A DNA stretch of 64,000 nt, from contig NZ_VTRU01000001.1 of the NCBI RefSeq assembly GCF_008274625.1, forward strand, positions 930,001-994,000. The letters are read 5' to 3'. Source of the stretch: Chryseobacterium panacisoli (GTDB taxonomy: Bacteria; Bacteroidota; Bacteroidia; Flavobacteriales; Weeksellaceae). The notes beneath the pieces are model-generated. The model saw only the letters and a program-made list of their open reading frames with translations, ran no database searches and was not told the origin of the DNA. Numbering within the stretch: position 1 is the first letter of the stretch; every line of letters begins with the position of its first letter. The position numbers and the translations under genes are program-made. Positions 47,501 through 56,640 of this stretch are shown here, piece after piece.

Positions 47501-47560
47501 TAATCCGCAAAACAATAAAGATTTAAGAGCCGGCTTAAACAGTAAAGATTTATTTTTCAT
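44555..47560 (-). CDS. Large secreted pectate-lyase-like protein: PL1, FN3, LamG, T9SS sorting domain
   Basis: A 1001-residue multidomain protein. Residues 1-30 are a signal peptide. A PL1-type beta-helix (FPEATGFGRY near 34) resembles the lyase at 27810, with LDHMTFTWGTDE as the VDH-like block, and ends in a DTDNDGMPDTWE calcium-type loop. Two fibronectin type III-like domains follow, then a LamG/concanavalin domain and a C-terminal type A T9SS sorting domain (YPNPAKD, ending FKIIIK). It should cross the outer membrane by T9SS and work at the surface or outside. The ATG at 47560 starts the signal peptide; a longer frame to 47671 adds an implausible extension. Confidence 0.9.
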   Translation of the reverse strand: MKNKSLLFKPALKSLLFCGLALSAVDLSAQTLAFPEATGFGRYTAGARGAANPQIYLVTNLNDSGPGSFRDAVSQPGRFVIFKVGGIVNLQSIVAVAANTTIAGQTAPGEGIVFLGPRVSFTGANNTIARYLRIRYGGTSQNQDASGIANGANIILDHMTFTWGTDEVFSVNWDNNGTSPDNITIQNSIIGQGMHRHNHSAGGLMQPPPGGKISLIGNLYICNKTRNNKIKGINEFVNNVVYNWGNYGNTYGHTQSGEAYIMGGDSAGSSFANIINNYFIGGPNTSSTVTTPFSVGNANFNLYGSGNYFDNNKNGVLDGAAVPQSLVGYPVGDPAAIMAAPYDYPMKNPVLTAQEAYNKIVTSVGASYPRRDQVDGLMISDLMSKGTTATYVYVQTDLTAQFGFTNGGAGHVYGAPAPLDTDNDGMPDTWETANGLNPNVFDALAVSTTYAPYLNIEVYINSLPNTAPPDFIIPPTNVNFTNAVTTTGTSPSSSFTVNWNDNAANETHYIVERSTDGTNFTVIATLGANATSFNETGLTPDTQYYYRVKATNASESSVYTSNTSVTTPPIPSAPTKANNPVPGTGNNNVELNGGNLLLKWNGSPNTTTYTVYFGTDLSNLNPVATVPYSAAPSYQLNNLNPAINYYWRIDASNALGTAVGDVWSFRALAPGIVGNWPFAEAPFAGEQIADITSFANHGVLNTAYDNANVRVPGKENNALDLATSSNNMYIASIPHQNHILFDNHSFTVSFWMKAPASMIPSSSSTSLYVLCKGSFTKNTATGATGKRFNIEIKGGQLRYAIDDDVTKKEITSPIANYFTGDWVHVVIQRDIAAHKMRIYTNGALMTEGDETSVTGIGEASDLIIGNIGELEFLSTANAPAPYKGAFDELKLYNYALSPTEIYTLYNQAVLSNDEFSISKNVGTVYPNPAKDQIFIKLPEYKKSSLTATIIDLTGKIVVKEKINADGSGVFTLNIADKKVSGNYMLNVSGEDLNSNFKIIIK

Positions 47561-47758
47561 AAATATTAATTTTGTATTAACTAATCTATCCACAAAACCA
47601 ATATTGAGCATCCTGCTCCGTCCTGTTGAACTATATATCAGGCAATTACAAAATTTCGATAAAAAAAACAATATGTAAAGTATAAAGGTTCACTACAAAA
47701 TGACCTTAAATGTATGGGGTAAAGCTGATTGGTTAGTTAAAATATAAGGTAACTATAT

Positions 47759-47792
47759 AAACAAAGCTTCAGAAAAATCTGAAGCTTTGTTT
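47759..47792 (-). terminator. Terminator after the GH106 gene
   Basis: A 15-bp perfect stem from AAACAAAGCTTCAGA with a 4-base loop, extendable by two pairs. It lies 15 bp beyond the GH106 stop. The symmetric AT ends could work in either direction. Confidence 0.85.
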
Positions 47793-47807
47793 ATTAGTAA
47801 TATATTA

Positions 47808-50681
47808 TTAATAAATCGTTACCGGGCCTACCAATCCTATAGATTGTAATGGTTGATCTTTCCTTTTCAGATTCGTCCAGTATTGGGCTACCACATTATC
47901 CTTAAGGGTTTTCATATAATTGACCATCACTGTAACTACTTTAATTTCAATTTCATTTATTCCATCACGAAGCAAACCGTCTATCGGATAAATTCTCCGT
48001 CCGAACCATTTTGTTCCTACATCAATTCCATTAATCCGTACTTCACAGATTCCATAAACACTTCCCAGATTCAGATGATGTACCGTTTTCTTATCAGTCA
48101 CCTGAAATATATTGCGGTAAATTACCGTTCCGGCAAAATGGGCATATGCAGATAGTTCTTTAAGATCAGTCAGTTGATCCAGCTCCTCTTTTGTAACCGC
48201 TCCATCATAGTTTCTGAATTCAACATCCCATTTACCATTGATCTCTTTTGAATTATTTCCGGTCACGGGATTTTCTTTCCAGACATTTCCTTTTTTATTT
48301 CGGTCAAAAACAATCAACTTAGAATCTGCCGGACCTAAATTGATATGCAGATGCCCATCCGGAAGTTCCAGTTTAAACCGTTTACCCATTACTACATCCC
48401 ATAACCAGGCCTGTCTGTGTTTGATCACATTTTTATCAAATGCAATATCAAGCGAGGCACTGTGCTTACTGCTGGAATTATTAAATAGGAAAAGTTCGGC
48501 TTCATCAGCCTGATAACGTACCTGAGTGATGAATGTTTTGGGTATCCGGATTTTCACATAAGGCTGAATACTATATTTTTCCTGAACCGCCTTATACCAA
48601 CCCAGAAAATCAGCTGCCGGCTTATTTAAGAGAATAAACCGGTCAGGATAAGTTTGCATTTTTCTGATCCAGTCCTGTACTTCCAGATCTCTTTTCTGAT
48701 AATTATTCCAACCTGTAGAACGATCCGGGACAGCTTCAATGCAGAAGATTCTTCCGCCATTCTCTACAAATTCATGCAATTTTGCAGCTGTGACTGTATC
48801 CAAGCTATGCACTTCAATCAAAAACAAGGTATGGTACTTTCTTTTTCCATAAGTAAGAAAGCCTTTCTTTATATCCGAATCATTAATTACACGTTCAGAA
48901 ATATAATCACAGGCATTTCCGTTCTGATGAATAGATTCCCATATTAAAGCCTGGTAAACAGGCGAAACGATAGTTGGGAAAGGCTCATTCTGCGCACCAT
49001 ATTCCGACCATTGATCTGCAAAGGGTGCTAAGAGGGCAATGTCTGCAAACATTGTCGCTTGCTGTAACAGGGCAGACAATCTTGCCCGATAATCCGTATA
49101 ATGCTTAAAATACGGCCACATTGTATTTTTTTCATTAAAATATCCGCCATAGGTAATCCAACCGGGAAAAGCTGCCTCAGGAGGGGAATAATTAAATCCG
49201 TGAAACACGGGGTGGGTAACTCCAGATATGGTACTTTGGTCTCCTGCTATTTTCAGAATCTCCAGTGCTTCATTAAAGACCATATCTGTATTGGTCAATT
49301 CTTCAGAACTAATCAGTTTTTTATTCTTTAAATGGGCGGCTGAGGAAACCAGTTTATTGATCATGGTGTTGCCTCTGCCCAAATGCCATGGATACTGCAT
49401 AAATTTTTCTTCGCTGATATCTTCCCCTATTCCATATTTCAGCCAGGTCTCACATTCGGGAATATCCAGCTCAAAGCTTCCCTCCAGAGGAAAATAACCA
49501 CGTCCATATGCCTGTGCTCTTGATTTTATCTTATTATCTTTACACCACTGTGCAAAAGTATGTACAAATCTTTCCTCAAATATTTCAGCCTTGGTCAGTT
49601 CAAAATCATAACGCATACGGTCTGTCATTTTTTTGAAGTCTGCTCCCATTTTTACAGGATAAAGGATGTTGGCTCCGGTAGTGTTTCCCATACTGCCGAT
49701 TTTAAAAAGGACAAAGGGCAGATAGGGATACAGATCATACCCCCGCCGCTTTTTAAACTCACTCATCATATCACTGCTCCAATTGGTTCCCTCTGTTTCC
49801 AGGCTATCAATGAAGAAAGATCTGATTTTCGGTGCAAGCGGTCCTATTTTTTGCTGAATGGTATCACTCATCCTGTTGAGGTATTTTTTTACAGCAGCAG
49901 TATCATAGTGATTCAACACCGGGCCCATGCCACCCGGAGCACCCTGGATTACACTCATAAAGCCTTTCACTTTCACCAATCCGTAAACTGCATAATCACC
50001 TTTAGGTACCGAAATTTTGATCACTCCATTTTTAATCTGATCTGACAGATTGATTACTTCGTCCATATGATTTAACGGATCCGGCACAAGTTTTACCTCC
50101 AGTATTTCCATCGTTCTTCCACTATATGGATTGGTAATGGCTGGGTCAGCCTCTTTAAGAAGATCAAAAAGGGAAAATTCCGTTTTAAGTGGCCCTTTCA
50201 GTTTTTTTACAGCCGAAACCACAATCTGCGAACGTTCTTCCCCTTCCAGAAACTCACCACCTATAGGGAATCCGGTACCAACAAGCAGATCGCAGGTCAT
50301 ATCCAGTGATTTTGCTTCTTCAAGGGTAAACTTCAACAATTCGATCCATTCATCACTTAACCATTCTACACCCGGCTTATTCATATCATCGGTACGTAAA
50401 GGAAATGATATAGAGTTTATCTCCACACCTCCTATCCCTGCATCTTTTAAGATCCTGAGTTCGCGTGCTAATTCTGCTTTTTCTATTTTATTACCATTCC
50501 ACCACCACCGAACAAACGGGCGGTAATGATTCGCCGGATCTCTGAAGATTTCAAACAGTGATTGTTGTTGTGATAAGTTTCCATCTGCAAGCATTCCACG
50601 CATATAAGATGGCAACGCATTCATTAATATTAAACCGGGCACTGTTGTTGAACACTGTTTCAAAAAGTCTCTTCTTTTCAT
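47808..50681 (-). CDS. GH106-type alpha-L-rhamnosidase, complete
   Basis: A 957-residue protein. The start MKRRDFLKQC looks like a Tat-type or lipoprotein export signal (twin Arg then Cys10). RWWW is at 58-61, followed by AGIGGVEI, a VGTGFPIGG block, KKRRGYDLYPY and a C-terminal beta-sandwich with a GSVYGICEVRINGIDVG segment typical of the family's carbohydrate-binding-like end. The ATG at 50681 is preferred to an upstream in-frame start at 50699. It removes rhamnose caps. Together with the partial GH106 at the left edge, the pectin genes begin and end with a rhamnosidase. Confidence 0.88.
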   Translation of the reverse strand: MKRRDFLKQCSTTVPGLILMNALPSYMRGMLADGNLSQQQSLFEIFRDPANHYRPFVRWWWNGNKIEKAELARELRILKDAGIGGVEINSISFPLRTDDMNKPGVEWLSDEWIELLKFTLEEAKSLDMTCDLLVGTGFPIGGEFLEGEERSQIVVSAVKKLKGPLKTEFSLFDLLKEADPAITNPYSGRTMEILEVKLVPDPLNHMDEVINLSDQIKNGVIKISVPKGDYAVYGLVKVKGFMSVIQGAPGGMGPVLNHYDTAAVKKYLNRMSDTIQQKIGPLAPKIRSFFIDSLETEGTNWSSDMMSEFKKRRGYDLYPYLPFVLFKIGSMGNTTGANILYPVKMGADFKKMTDRMRYDFELTKAEIFEERFVHTFAQWCKDNKIKSRAQAYGRGYFPLEGSFELDIPECETWLKYGIGEDISEEKFMQYPWHLGRGNTMINKLVSSAAHLKNKKLISSEELTNTDMVFNEALEILKIAGDQSTISGVTHPVFHGFNYSPPEAAFPGWITYGGYFNEKNTMWPYFKHYTDYRARLSALLQQATMFADIALLAPFADQWSEYGAQNEPFPTIVSPVYQALIWESIHQNGNACDYISERVINDSDIKKGFLTYGKRKYHTLFLIEVHSLDTVTAAKLHEFVENGGRIFCIEAVPDRSTGWNNYQKRDLEVQDWIRKMQTYPDRFILLNKPAADFLGWYKAVQEKYSIQPYVKIRIPKTFITQVRYQADEAELFLFNNSSSKHSASLDIAFDKNVIKHRQAWLWDVVMGKRFKLELPDGHLHINLGPADSKLIVFDRNKKGNVWKENPVTGNNSKEINGKWDVEFRNYDGAVTKEELDQLTDLKELSAYAHFAGTVIYRNIFQVTDKKTVHHLNLGSVYGICEVRINGIDVGTKWFGRRIYPIDGLLRDGINEIEIKVVTVMVNYMKTLKDNVVAQYWTNLKRKDQPLQSIGLVGPVTIY

Positions 50682-51319
50682 GAATGGTTGAGATTGCAAT
50701 AATTATTTAAGCCAAATTTAATAGATTTGTTAATAATATTACTGTTTGTAAGAAAATAATCTGAGACAGATTTTCGGTTTATAAAAACATGAAAAAAAAG
50801 CACAGACTGAAACAACTTACAGGTGTTTTCCTTAAGAACAAATCAAATATCATAACCTAACCAAGATATTCCGAAAGCAATGGTATTTTATATTCAGTCT
50901 ATTTCATAAAAATATTCTTCCGAAAATACAGCACACTAAGAAAAATTAAATTATCACAATACAACCTCCGTTCGCAAAGATAATCTGTCCGGCAATCAAC
51001 CAGCCATCTGAAAGAAATTACATGGATAATCCTAAGTGCAGATCTGTAAATTGTTCCGTTTTTACCTAAATAAGTTTTGCTGCTCAATTTCAGTATTTTT
51101 TTATTTTCGACAATACTTTTGCTAATCATAGGAGGATGTACTTAGCATATCACAAGCCTCAATTTAGAAAGAAGAGGGAGTAAGGGATATGTAGAAAAAG
51201 TTGGTTATCAATATTTTTAAAGATAATGTAACTAATTAATCATCATCTTTGTCTTTCATATATAAGCTTTATCTAAAGATATACAAACGAGCAACATACA
51301 AATATAAAATTATACAAAT
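50682..51319. other. Right border spacer of the pectin locus
   Basis: A 638-bp non-coding spacer between diverging genes. It must hold the GH106 promoter and that of the hydrolase at 51320. I see no operator core, RNA gene, integrase or attachment-like repeat. A small minus-strand ORF at 50899-51129 has no recognisable features. Confidence 0.5.
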
Positions 51320-52618
51320 ATGAAACCTTTATATATAATCCTTTCGCTTTTAACAGTACAAATTGTGGACAGCCAAACACCGCAAGGTCATTATAAAGGT
51401 TCTTTAACACGGAACGGGTCTGTTCAGTTAATTTCATTTGATTTTAATACTAATAAACCAACTTACGATATACCGGAAATTGGTTATATGGATGTGGCAA
51501 CAGAAAAAATATCGCAGAATAAGGATACTTTGAGTATAAAGATATTCTATGGCGATTTCTATTGTTTTTTAGATCCTAAAACAGGAGATCTAACCGGGGT
51601 AAGCAGGAATACAAAACCTGAGATGAGAATCCACCTGAAAAAAACAGTGGCAAAAGAAAAAAGCTTTACAGAAGAAGAAATCAAATTTTCTAATGCAGAT
51701 ATCTCGCTTGCAGGCGTTTTGTATAAACCAAAAAAATCTGATAAGCCTGCTCCTTATGTTATTTTGGTACATCGCTCCGGGTGGGAGGACAGAGATACTC
51801 CCTGGTATCATTCCCTGGCTTATATTCTGGCGAGCAAGGGAATAGGTGTTTTGCTTTATGATAAACGTGGCACCGGTAAATCAACAGGTAATTTTTCATT
51901 GGCTGATTTTAATGACTTTTCAGAAGATGCAGCTTCCGCCTTTAATTATCTTAAAGCGAGAAATGATCTGGATTATGCCAAAATAGGTTTCTTAGGCGCA
52001 AGCCAGGGCGGATGGGTTGTACCATTAGCTGCCAATAAAGTCTCCGATTGCGGCTTTGCTGTTTTAATTGTAGGTCCCGCAGTTTCTCTCTACGAACAGG
52101 ATATTAACCGGGTTCAGTATACCCTGACTGAGGAAGGATACTCAAAAGAATCCATTAATTCTGCTCTTCATTATTCTGGACTTTTTTTTAAATATATTCA
52201 GAGCAATACTGTAAAAGACTGGGAAGCCCTTAAGAAATATGCCTCTGAAATAAAAGACGAAAAATGGGTTGATCAACTAGACATCCCTCAATCGCAAACC
52301 GGGGACGATGTCTTATGGTGGAGAAAAAACAAGTATGATCCTAAAGAAGCTTTAAGTACAATAAAATGCCCTGTATTAAGTATTTTCGGGGACAAAGATG
52401 TATTGGTTCCACCCGCTGAGAACAAAAACAAAATGGAAACGTATTTGACAAAGGCAGGCGTGAAACACAAGATCATTACCATAAAAGATTGTGGGCACGA
52501 CATGATCACACAAGGTAAGATGAATGGTGCAGAAGAAAACTGGCCCTACACCTATTGGCAATGGCAGAAACAGCCAGAAGAATTTGTCAGTTCAATTTTT
52601 GAATTTATAAATAAATAA
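51320..52618 (+). CDS. Secreted alpha/beta-hydrolase, S33/dienelactone-hydrolase-like
   Basis: A 432-residue protein with a signal peptide (ends VDSQ), an N-terminal beta domain of about 110 residues and an alpha/beta-hydrolase domain. The nucleophile serine is in GASQGG, the acid in FGDKDVLVPP and the histidine in DCGHDMI. The two-domain layout is common among exported acyl peptidase or esterase-like proteins in Bacteroidota. Substrate unknown. It is outside the pectin locus and has no sign of co-regulation with it. Confidence 0.78.
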   Translation: MKPLYIILSLLTVQIVDSQTPQGHYKGSLTRNGSVQLISFDFNTNKPTYDIPEIGYMDVATEKISQNKDTLSIKIFYGDFYCFLDPKTGDLTGVSRNTKPEMRIHLKKTVAKEKSFTEEEIKFSNADISLAGVLYKPKKSDKPAPYVILVHRSGWEDRDTPWYHSLAYILASKGIGVLLYDKRGTGKSTGNFSLADFNDFSEDAASAFNYLKARNDLDYAKIGFLGASQGGWVVPLAANKVSDCGFAVLIVGPAVSLYEQDINRVQYTLTEEGYSKESINSALHYSGLFFKYIQSNTVKDWEALKKYASEIKDEKWVDQLDIPQSQTGDDVLWWRKNKYDPKEALSTIKCPVLSIFGDKDVLVPPAENKNKMETYLTKAGVKHKIITIKDCGHDMITQGKMNGAEENWPYTYWQWQKQPEEFVSSIFEFINK

Positions 52619-52694
52619 AAATACAGCAGGCCCTACTTATATAGGTGGTTTTCACCATCGCTGTTTTTCGACCTGTAATTAAAACCGACTTTTT

Positions 52695-53510
52695 ATGAGT
52701 GATATACCAAATTCTTCTTTTAATTGTTCCGATGACGAAGCGCATCATTACGATCATTTTCTTGGCCCTCTTTACTTTGAACCCTGGGGCATAGAGGTTG
52801 CAGGGCGCATTGACCCAGCGACAGTTTCTGTTGCATTAGAGATAGCTGCGGGAACAGGCCGAGTTACACGGCATATCAGGAAGAAAATCATGCCCTCGGC
52901 AAAGCTCATCGCTTCGGATATTAACGCTGACATGTTAGCTGAAGCAAAAAAGAAATTGGCCCACCTTGATATTGGATGGCAGATTATAGATGCACAAGAT
53001 CTTCCATTCGATGATAATAGTATTGACTTAGTGGTATGTTGCTTCGGATATATGTTTGTTCCGGATAAGCATAAAGCATTTAGTGAAGTCTATCGTGTTT
53101 TAAAGCCAGGCGGGACGTTCATCTTTACTACGTGGGATAAATTGGAATATAACAAAGTGTCTTATGTCTCAAGATTGGTAGCTGAAAAATATCTGAAAAA
53201 TCCTTTGCCTGAATCATACAACCTCGCTGTGTCTATGAGTGATAAAGCTATCATAAGGGGCCAGTTAGAAAATGTAGGATTTTCAAAAATACTTAATGAA
53301 ACTATAGAGCAGTTTTCGATTTGCCCAACCGCAAAGGAAACTGCGGCAGGCCTCGTTGAAGGTGGGTTTGTTTTTAAAGAGATCAGACAGCATTATCCAG
53401 AATGGATGGATGAGGTAAAAATAGAGCTAGAAAAAAAACTTTCAGAAAAATACGGTGCCGAACCAATGATTGCGCCCATGAGCGCAATAATCAACCAGGC
53501 ATGGAAATAA
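52695..53510 (+). CDS. SAM-dependent methyltransferase, class I
   Basis: A 271-residue cytoplasmic protein. The SAM-binding motif I LEIAAGTGRVT is near residue 50, an acidic motif II lies in ASDIN, and DLPFDDNSIDLVVC then LKPGGTFIFTTWD match the UbiE/Methyltransf_11 pattern. The acceptor cannot be told. It lies 76 bp after the hydrolase gene and before the TetR gene. Codons look less AT-biased than those of its neighbours in places, so a later arrival is possible but unproven. Confidence 0.85.
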   Translation: MSDIPNSSFNCSDDEAHHYDHFLGPLYFEPWGIEVAGRIDPATVSVALEIAAGTGRVTRHIRKKIMPSAKLIASDINADMLAEAKKKLAHLDIGWQIIDAQDLPFDDNSIDLVVCCFGYMFVPDKHKAFSEVYRVLKPGGTFIFTTWDKLEYNKVSYVSRLVAEKYLKNPLPESYNLAVSMSDKAIIRGQLENVGFSKILNETIEQFSICPTAKETAAGLVEGGFVFKEIRQHYPEWMDEVKIELEKKLSEKYGAEPMIAPMSAIINQAWK

Positions 53511-53659
53511 TAAGCAGCAGCCTTAGGTTACCCATCCTGATTTGAACATCACAAAAAAATAATCTTTTCACGTTCAAAAAAGCAATTTCCACTGGGTTTT
53601 GAAATACAGCTTAAAATAACATTTTCATAATCCATTATAAAATTGGATAATAAAAAAAA

Positions 53660-53675
53660 TTAATCAAATGATTAA
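53660..53675. promoter_or_regulatory. Putative TetR operator before tetR, TTAATCAAATGATTAA
   Basis: A palindrome with arms TTAATCA / TGATTAA around a central AA. A 23-bp stretch including it (53657-53679) is repeated exactly at 54382-54404, before the tolC-like gene. It lies 59 bp before the tetR start. Confidence 0.8.
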
Positions 53676-53734
53676 ATCAATTTGTTAAATTAAAAATAAG
53701 TTTATAAATTTGAATTAAAATTGCAGCAGAAAAA

Positions 53735-54367
53735 ATGGCTAAAAATAAAGAATCGGAAAAAAAAGATATTTCTACAGAAGAAAAAATAAAAGAAGCAGCA
53801 AGAAAGGTTTTTTATAAAAAAGGCTTTGCAGCTACCCGTACAAGAGATATTGCCGAAGAAGCGGAAATCAACCTGGCCCTACTAAACTATTATTTCAGGT
53901 CCAAACAGAAATTATTCGAAATCATTATGATCGAAACATTGTCCGGTTTTGTCAAAAATATGGTAGTAGTTTTGAATGATAAAAAAACAGATCTGGAAGA
54001 CAAAATTTCAGAAATCGTATCAAGATATATTGACCTGATAATAATAGAACCGGAAATTCCGACCTTTATTGTTACGGAGATACGCAGCAATCCAAATGCA
54101 TTATTAAACAAACTTCCTATCCGAGAAATAATGATGAATTCAGTTTTTTTCAAGCAACACCAAAAAGCAGTAAAGGAGGGAAAAATAAAAGAACCAAACC
54201 CGCTCCATTTTCTAATGAATTTAATGGGAATGATCATCTTTCCTTTTATTGCAAAACCTTTATTGATGGGAGGAAGTGATATAAATTTAGCGGCTTTTAA
54301 TCAGCTGATGCAAGAACGCAAAAAATTAATTCCGGTTTGGATTAAAGCAATGATGCAGGCGGAATAA
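53735..54367 (+). CDS. TetR/AcrR-family regulator of the export operon
   Basis: A 210-residue regulator. The N-terminal helix-turn-helix spans ATRTRDIAEEAEINLALLNY then YFRSKQKLF. The C-terminal ligand domain is helical. The gene order regulator, outer-membrane channel, adaptor, ATPases and permeases resembles E. coli cecR-ybhGFSR. The identical palindromes before this gene and before the channel gene suggest it represses both itself and the operon. Confidence 0.92.
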   Translation: MAKNKESEKKDISTEEKIKEAARKVFYKKGFAATRTRDIAEEAEINLALLNYYFRSKQKLFEIIMIETLSGFVKNMVVVLNDKKTDLEDKISEIVSRYIDLIIIEPEIPTFIVTEIRSNPNALLNKLPIREIMMNSVFFKQHQKAVKEGKIKEPNPLHFLMNLMGMIIFPFIAKPLLMGGSDINLAAFNQLMQERKKLIPVWIKAMMQAE

Positions 54368-54384
54368 TTTTTTTTGACCATAAA

Positions 54385-54400
54385 TTAATCAAATGATTAA
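54385..54400. promoter_or_regulatory. Putative TetR operator before the tolC-like gene
   Basis: TTAATCAAATGATTAA, identical to 53660-53675. It ends 17 bp before the start codon, so binding would overlap the transcript start or leader. Confidence 0.8.
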
Positions 54401-54417
54401 ATCATAAAAACAAAACA

Positions 54418-55686
54418 ATGATTAACAAAATAATTTTATTTCTTTTTGTGCTGACAGCCATTATGAATACAAATGGACAAGTCTTAACGATTGAAGAATG
54501 TTATCAGTTGGCAAAGGCAAATTATCCTGCCATCAAAAAGCTTGATCTCATATCCAAAACAAGCAAATTTGATATTCAGAATGCCAATAAAAAATTTCTC
54601 CCGCAGATTAATTTTTCGGGACAGGCAACTTATCAGTCGCAAACAGTAAGTTTTTCTGATGCACTTTCTTCTTTACCGGCAGGAATTTCGCTGCCATCAA
54701 TCAGTAAGGATCAATATAAGATTCAGGGTGAAGTCAGTCAGCTTTTATATGATGGTGACAATACAAAAAATCAGAAAGAGTTGATAAAAGTCAATGCTGA
54801 ACTGCAGGAACAAAATCTTGAAGCTAGTTTATACTCATTAAACAGTAGAATCAACACCATCTTTTTCTCTATTTTATTAATGGATGCTCAGTTGAAACAA
54901 AACGAGCTCAATAAAGCAAACTATCAAACCCAAGTACAGAAAACAGAAGCTGCGCTCGCTAACGGAGTCGCTTACCGAAGTAATCTGGATGAACTGAAAG
55001 CAGAAGTTTTGAGTATTGAAATGGCGGGTACAGAATACAAAGCCAACCGCACCGCTTATCTCAAAATGCTATCTTTATTTATTGGTAGAGAATTAAATGA
55101 TTCAACAGAATTACAAACACCAACATCGGAAGTAATTGGACGACAAATCAACAGACCGGAACTGAAAGCTTTTGACCTTCAGAAATCTATTTACGACGTT
55201 CAGCAAAAACAATTGAGATCTGATTTTCTGCCACAAGTCAGTGCTTTTTTTCAAGGGGCATACGGAAGACCTACTTTAAATATTATTGAAAACAAATTCG
55301 GACCTTGGTTTATAACCGGCGTCAGATTTACCTGGTCACTGAATAGTCTTTATACCAATTCCAATAAAAGAGAGATCCTGAATATGAACCGACAAACTGC
55401 AGATGCTGACAAAGAAACATTTTTATTTAATTCAAAACTTGATCTGGCACAGCAGGACGAACAGGTTACAAAATACACAAAATTAATGCAGCAGGATAAT
55501 GAAGCGATTATATTGAGGACTTCCGTTACACAATCTGCCAATGCTCAATTACAAAACGGAGTCATAACAATTCATGAATATATCCAGAAAGTCAATGCAG
55601 AACATCTTGCGAGACAAACAAAAATTCTTCATGAGATTCAATTGTTACAGGCACAATACAATCAGAAATTTATCTCAGGTAATTAA
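54418..55686 (+). CDS. TolC-family outer-membrane efflux channel
   Basis: A 422-residue protein with signal peptide (ends TNGQ) and the paired outer-membrane efflux repeats of long helices (LTIEECYQLAKANYPAIKK start). It should form the outer-membrane exit for the ABC exporter encoded downstream. E. coli ybhGFSR does not carry its own channel, so this operon is more self-contained. Confidence 0.9.
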   Translation: MINKIILFLFVLTAIMNTNGQVLTIEECYQLAKANYPAIKKLDLISKTSKFDIQNANKKFLPQINFSGQATYQSQTVSFSDALSSLPAGISLPSISKDQYKIQGEVSQLLYDGDNTKNQKELIKVNAELQEQNLEASLYSLNSRINTIFFSILLMDAQLKQNELNKANYQTQVQKTEAALANGVAYRSNLDELKAEVLSIEMAGTEYKANRTAYLKMLSLFIGRELNDSTELQTPTSEVIGRQINRPELKAFDLQKSIYDVQQKQLRSDFLPQVSAFFQGAYGRPTLNIIENKFGPWFITGVRFTWSLNSLYTNSNKREILNMNRQTADADKETFLFNSKLDLAQQDEQVTKYTKLMQQDNEAIILRTSVTQSANAQLQNGVITIHEYIQKVNAEHLARQTKILHEIQLLQAQYNQKFISGN

Positions 55687-55705
55687 CAACGATAAAAGAA
55701 ACAAA

Positions 55706-56638
55706 ATGAAAAAAACAATAGGCCTTTTAACCCTAATTTTATTACTCACAGCTTGCGAAAAAAAAGATGAATTTGATGCATCTGGTAATTTTGAAGCCGA
55801 CGAAGTCATTGTTTCCGCACAACAGAATGGCGAACTTACCTCTTACACTATTCAGGAGGGCCAGCAATTGAAAGCCGGCGTAAAGGTAGGTCAGCTGGAT
55901 GTGCGTTCTGTGGAACTGCAGAAAGAGCAGGTGGAAGCCAGTATTGCAATTTTAAAAGAAAAAACTGTCAATCCAAGTGATCAGTCAGAGTTGGTTCGTC
56001 GTCAACTGGCTGTACAAAAATCACAACTTACCCAACAGCTTCGAGAACGAACAAGAACAGAAAATCTGGTAAAAGCAGATGCTGCAACACGAAAGCAACT
56101 GGACGACATCAACGCCGCAATCGATCAGCTGAAAAAGCAAATCGCAGTAACCCAACAACAGCTTACACTCAATACCTATAATACCAATACCCAGAACAAA
56201 AATATTTTGAGCGAGAAAAGTCCGTTGGAAAAAAATGCGGAACAGATCCAGGAGCAGATCAACAAAGGACAGATCATCAATCCGATCATGGGAACTGTTT
56301 TGGTAAATTATGCTTTACAGGGCGAGATGCAGGTTATCGGAAAACCACTTTATAAAATTGCAAATACTTCTACTCTTGACCTGCGTGCTTATATCACTGG
56401 AGCTCAATTATCACAAATTAAATTGAATCAACAGGTGAAAATACGAATTGATAAAGGCGAAAAAGATTATAAAGAATATAGAGGAACAATCATCTGGATT
56501 TCCAGCAAATCCGAATTCTCGCCAAAAACTATTCAGACAAAAGACGAAAGGGCGAACCTGGTGTATGCCATAAAAGTCAGAGTAAAAAATGACAGCTATT
56601 TAAAAATAGGAATGTATGGCGAAGTTTTATTTAATTAA
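55706..56638 (+). CDS. HlyD/YbhG-like periplasmic adaptor, lipoprotein
   Basis: A 310-residue membrane fusion protein. The start at 55706 gives a lipobox LTAC; a longer frame overlapping the channel gene is unlikely. A barrel-lipoyl half motif ADEVIVSAQQNGELTSY, a long coiled-coil hairpin (about residues 85-190) and a second lipoyl half follow. It links the inner-membrane ABC transporter to the TolC-like channel. Confidence 0.9.
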   Translation: MKKTIGLLTLILLLTACEKKDEFDASGNFEADEVIVSAQQNGELTSYTIQEGQQLKAGVKVGQLDVRSVELQKEQVEASIAILKEKTVNPSDQSELVRRQLAVQKSQLTQQLRERTRTENLVKADAATRKQLDDINAAIDQLKKQIAVTQQQLTLNTYNTNTQNKNILSEKSPLEKNAEQIQEQINKGQIINPIMGTVLVNYALQGEMQVIGKPLYKIANTSTLDLRAYITGAQLSQIKLNQQVKIRIDKGEKDYKEYRGTIIWISSKSEFSPKTIQTKDERANLVYAIKVRVKNDSYLKIGMYGEVLFN

Positions 56639-56640
56639 TA

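Noticed and set aside
49560..50045. 161-codon plus-strand ORF opposite GH106
   Set aside because: Shadow frame of the rhamnosidase gene.
50682..51319. Possible mobile-element border between the pectin locus and the next genes
   Set aside because: No integrase, transposase, tRNA or direct repeat is visible; the locus end looks like an ordinary spacer.
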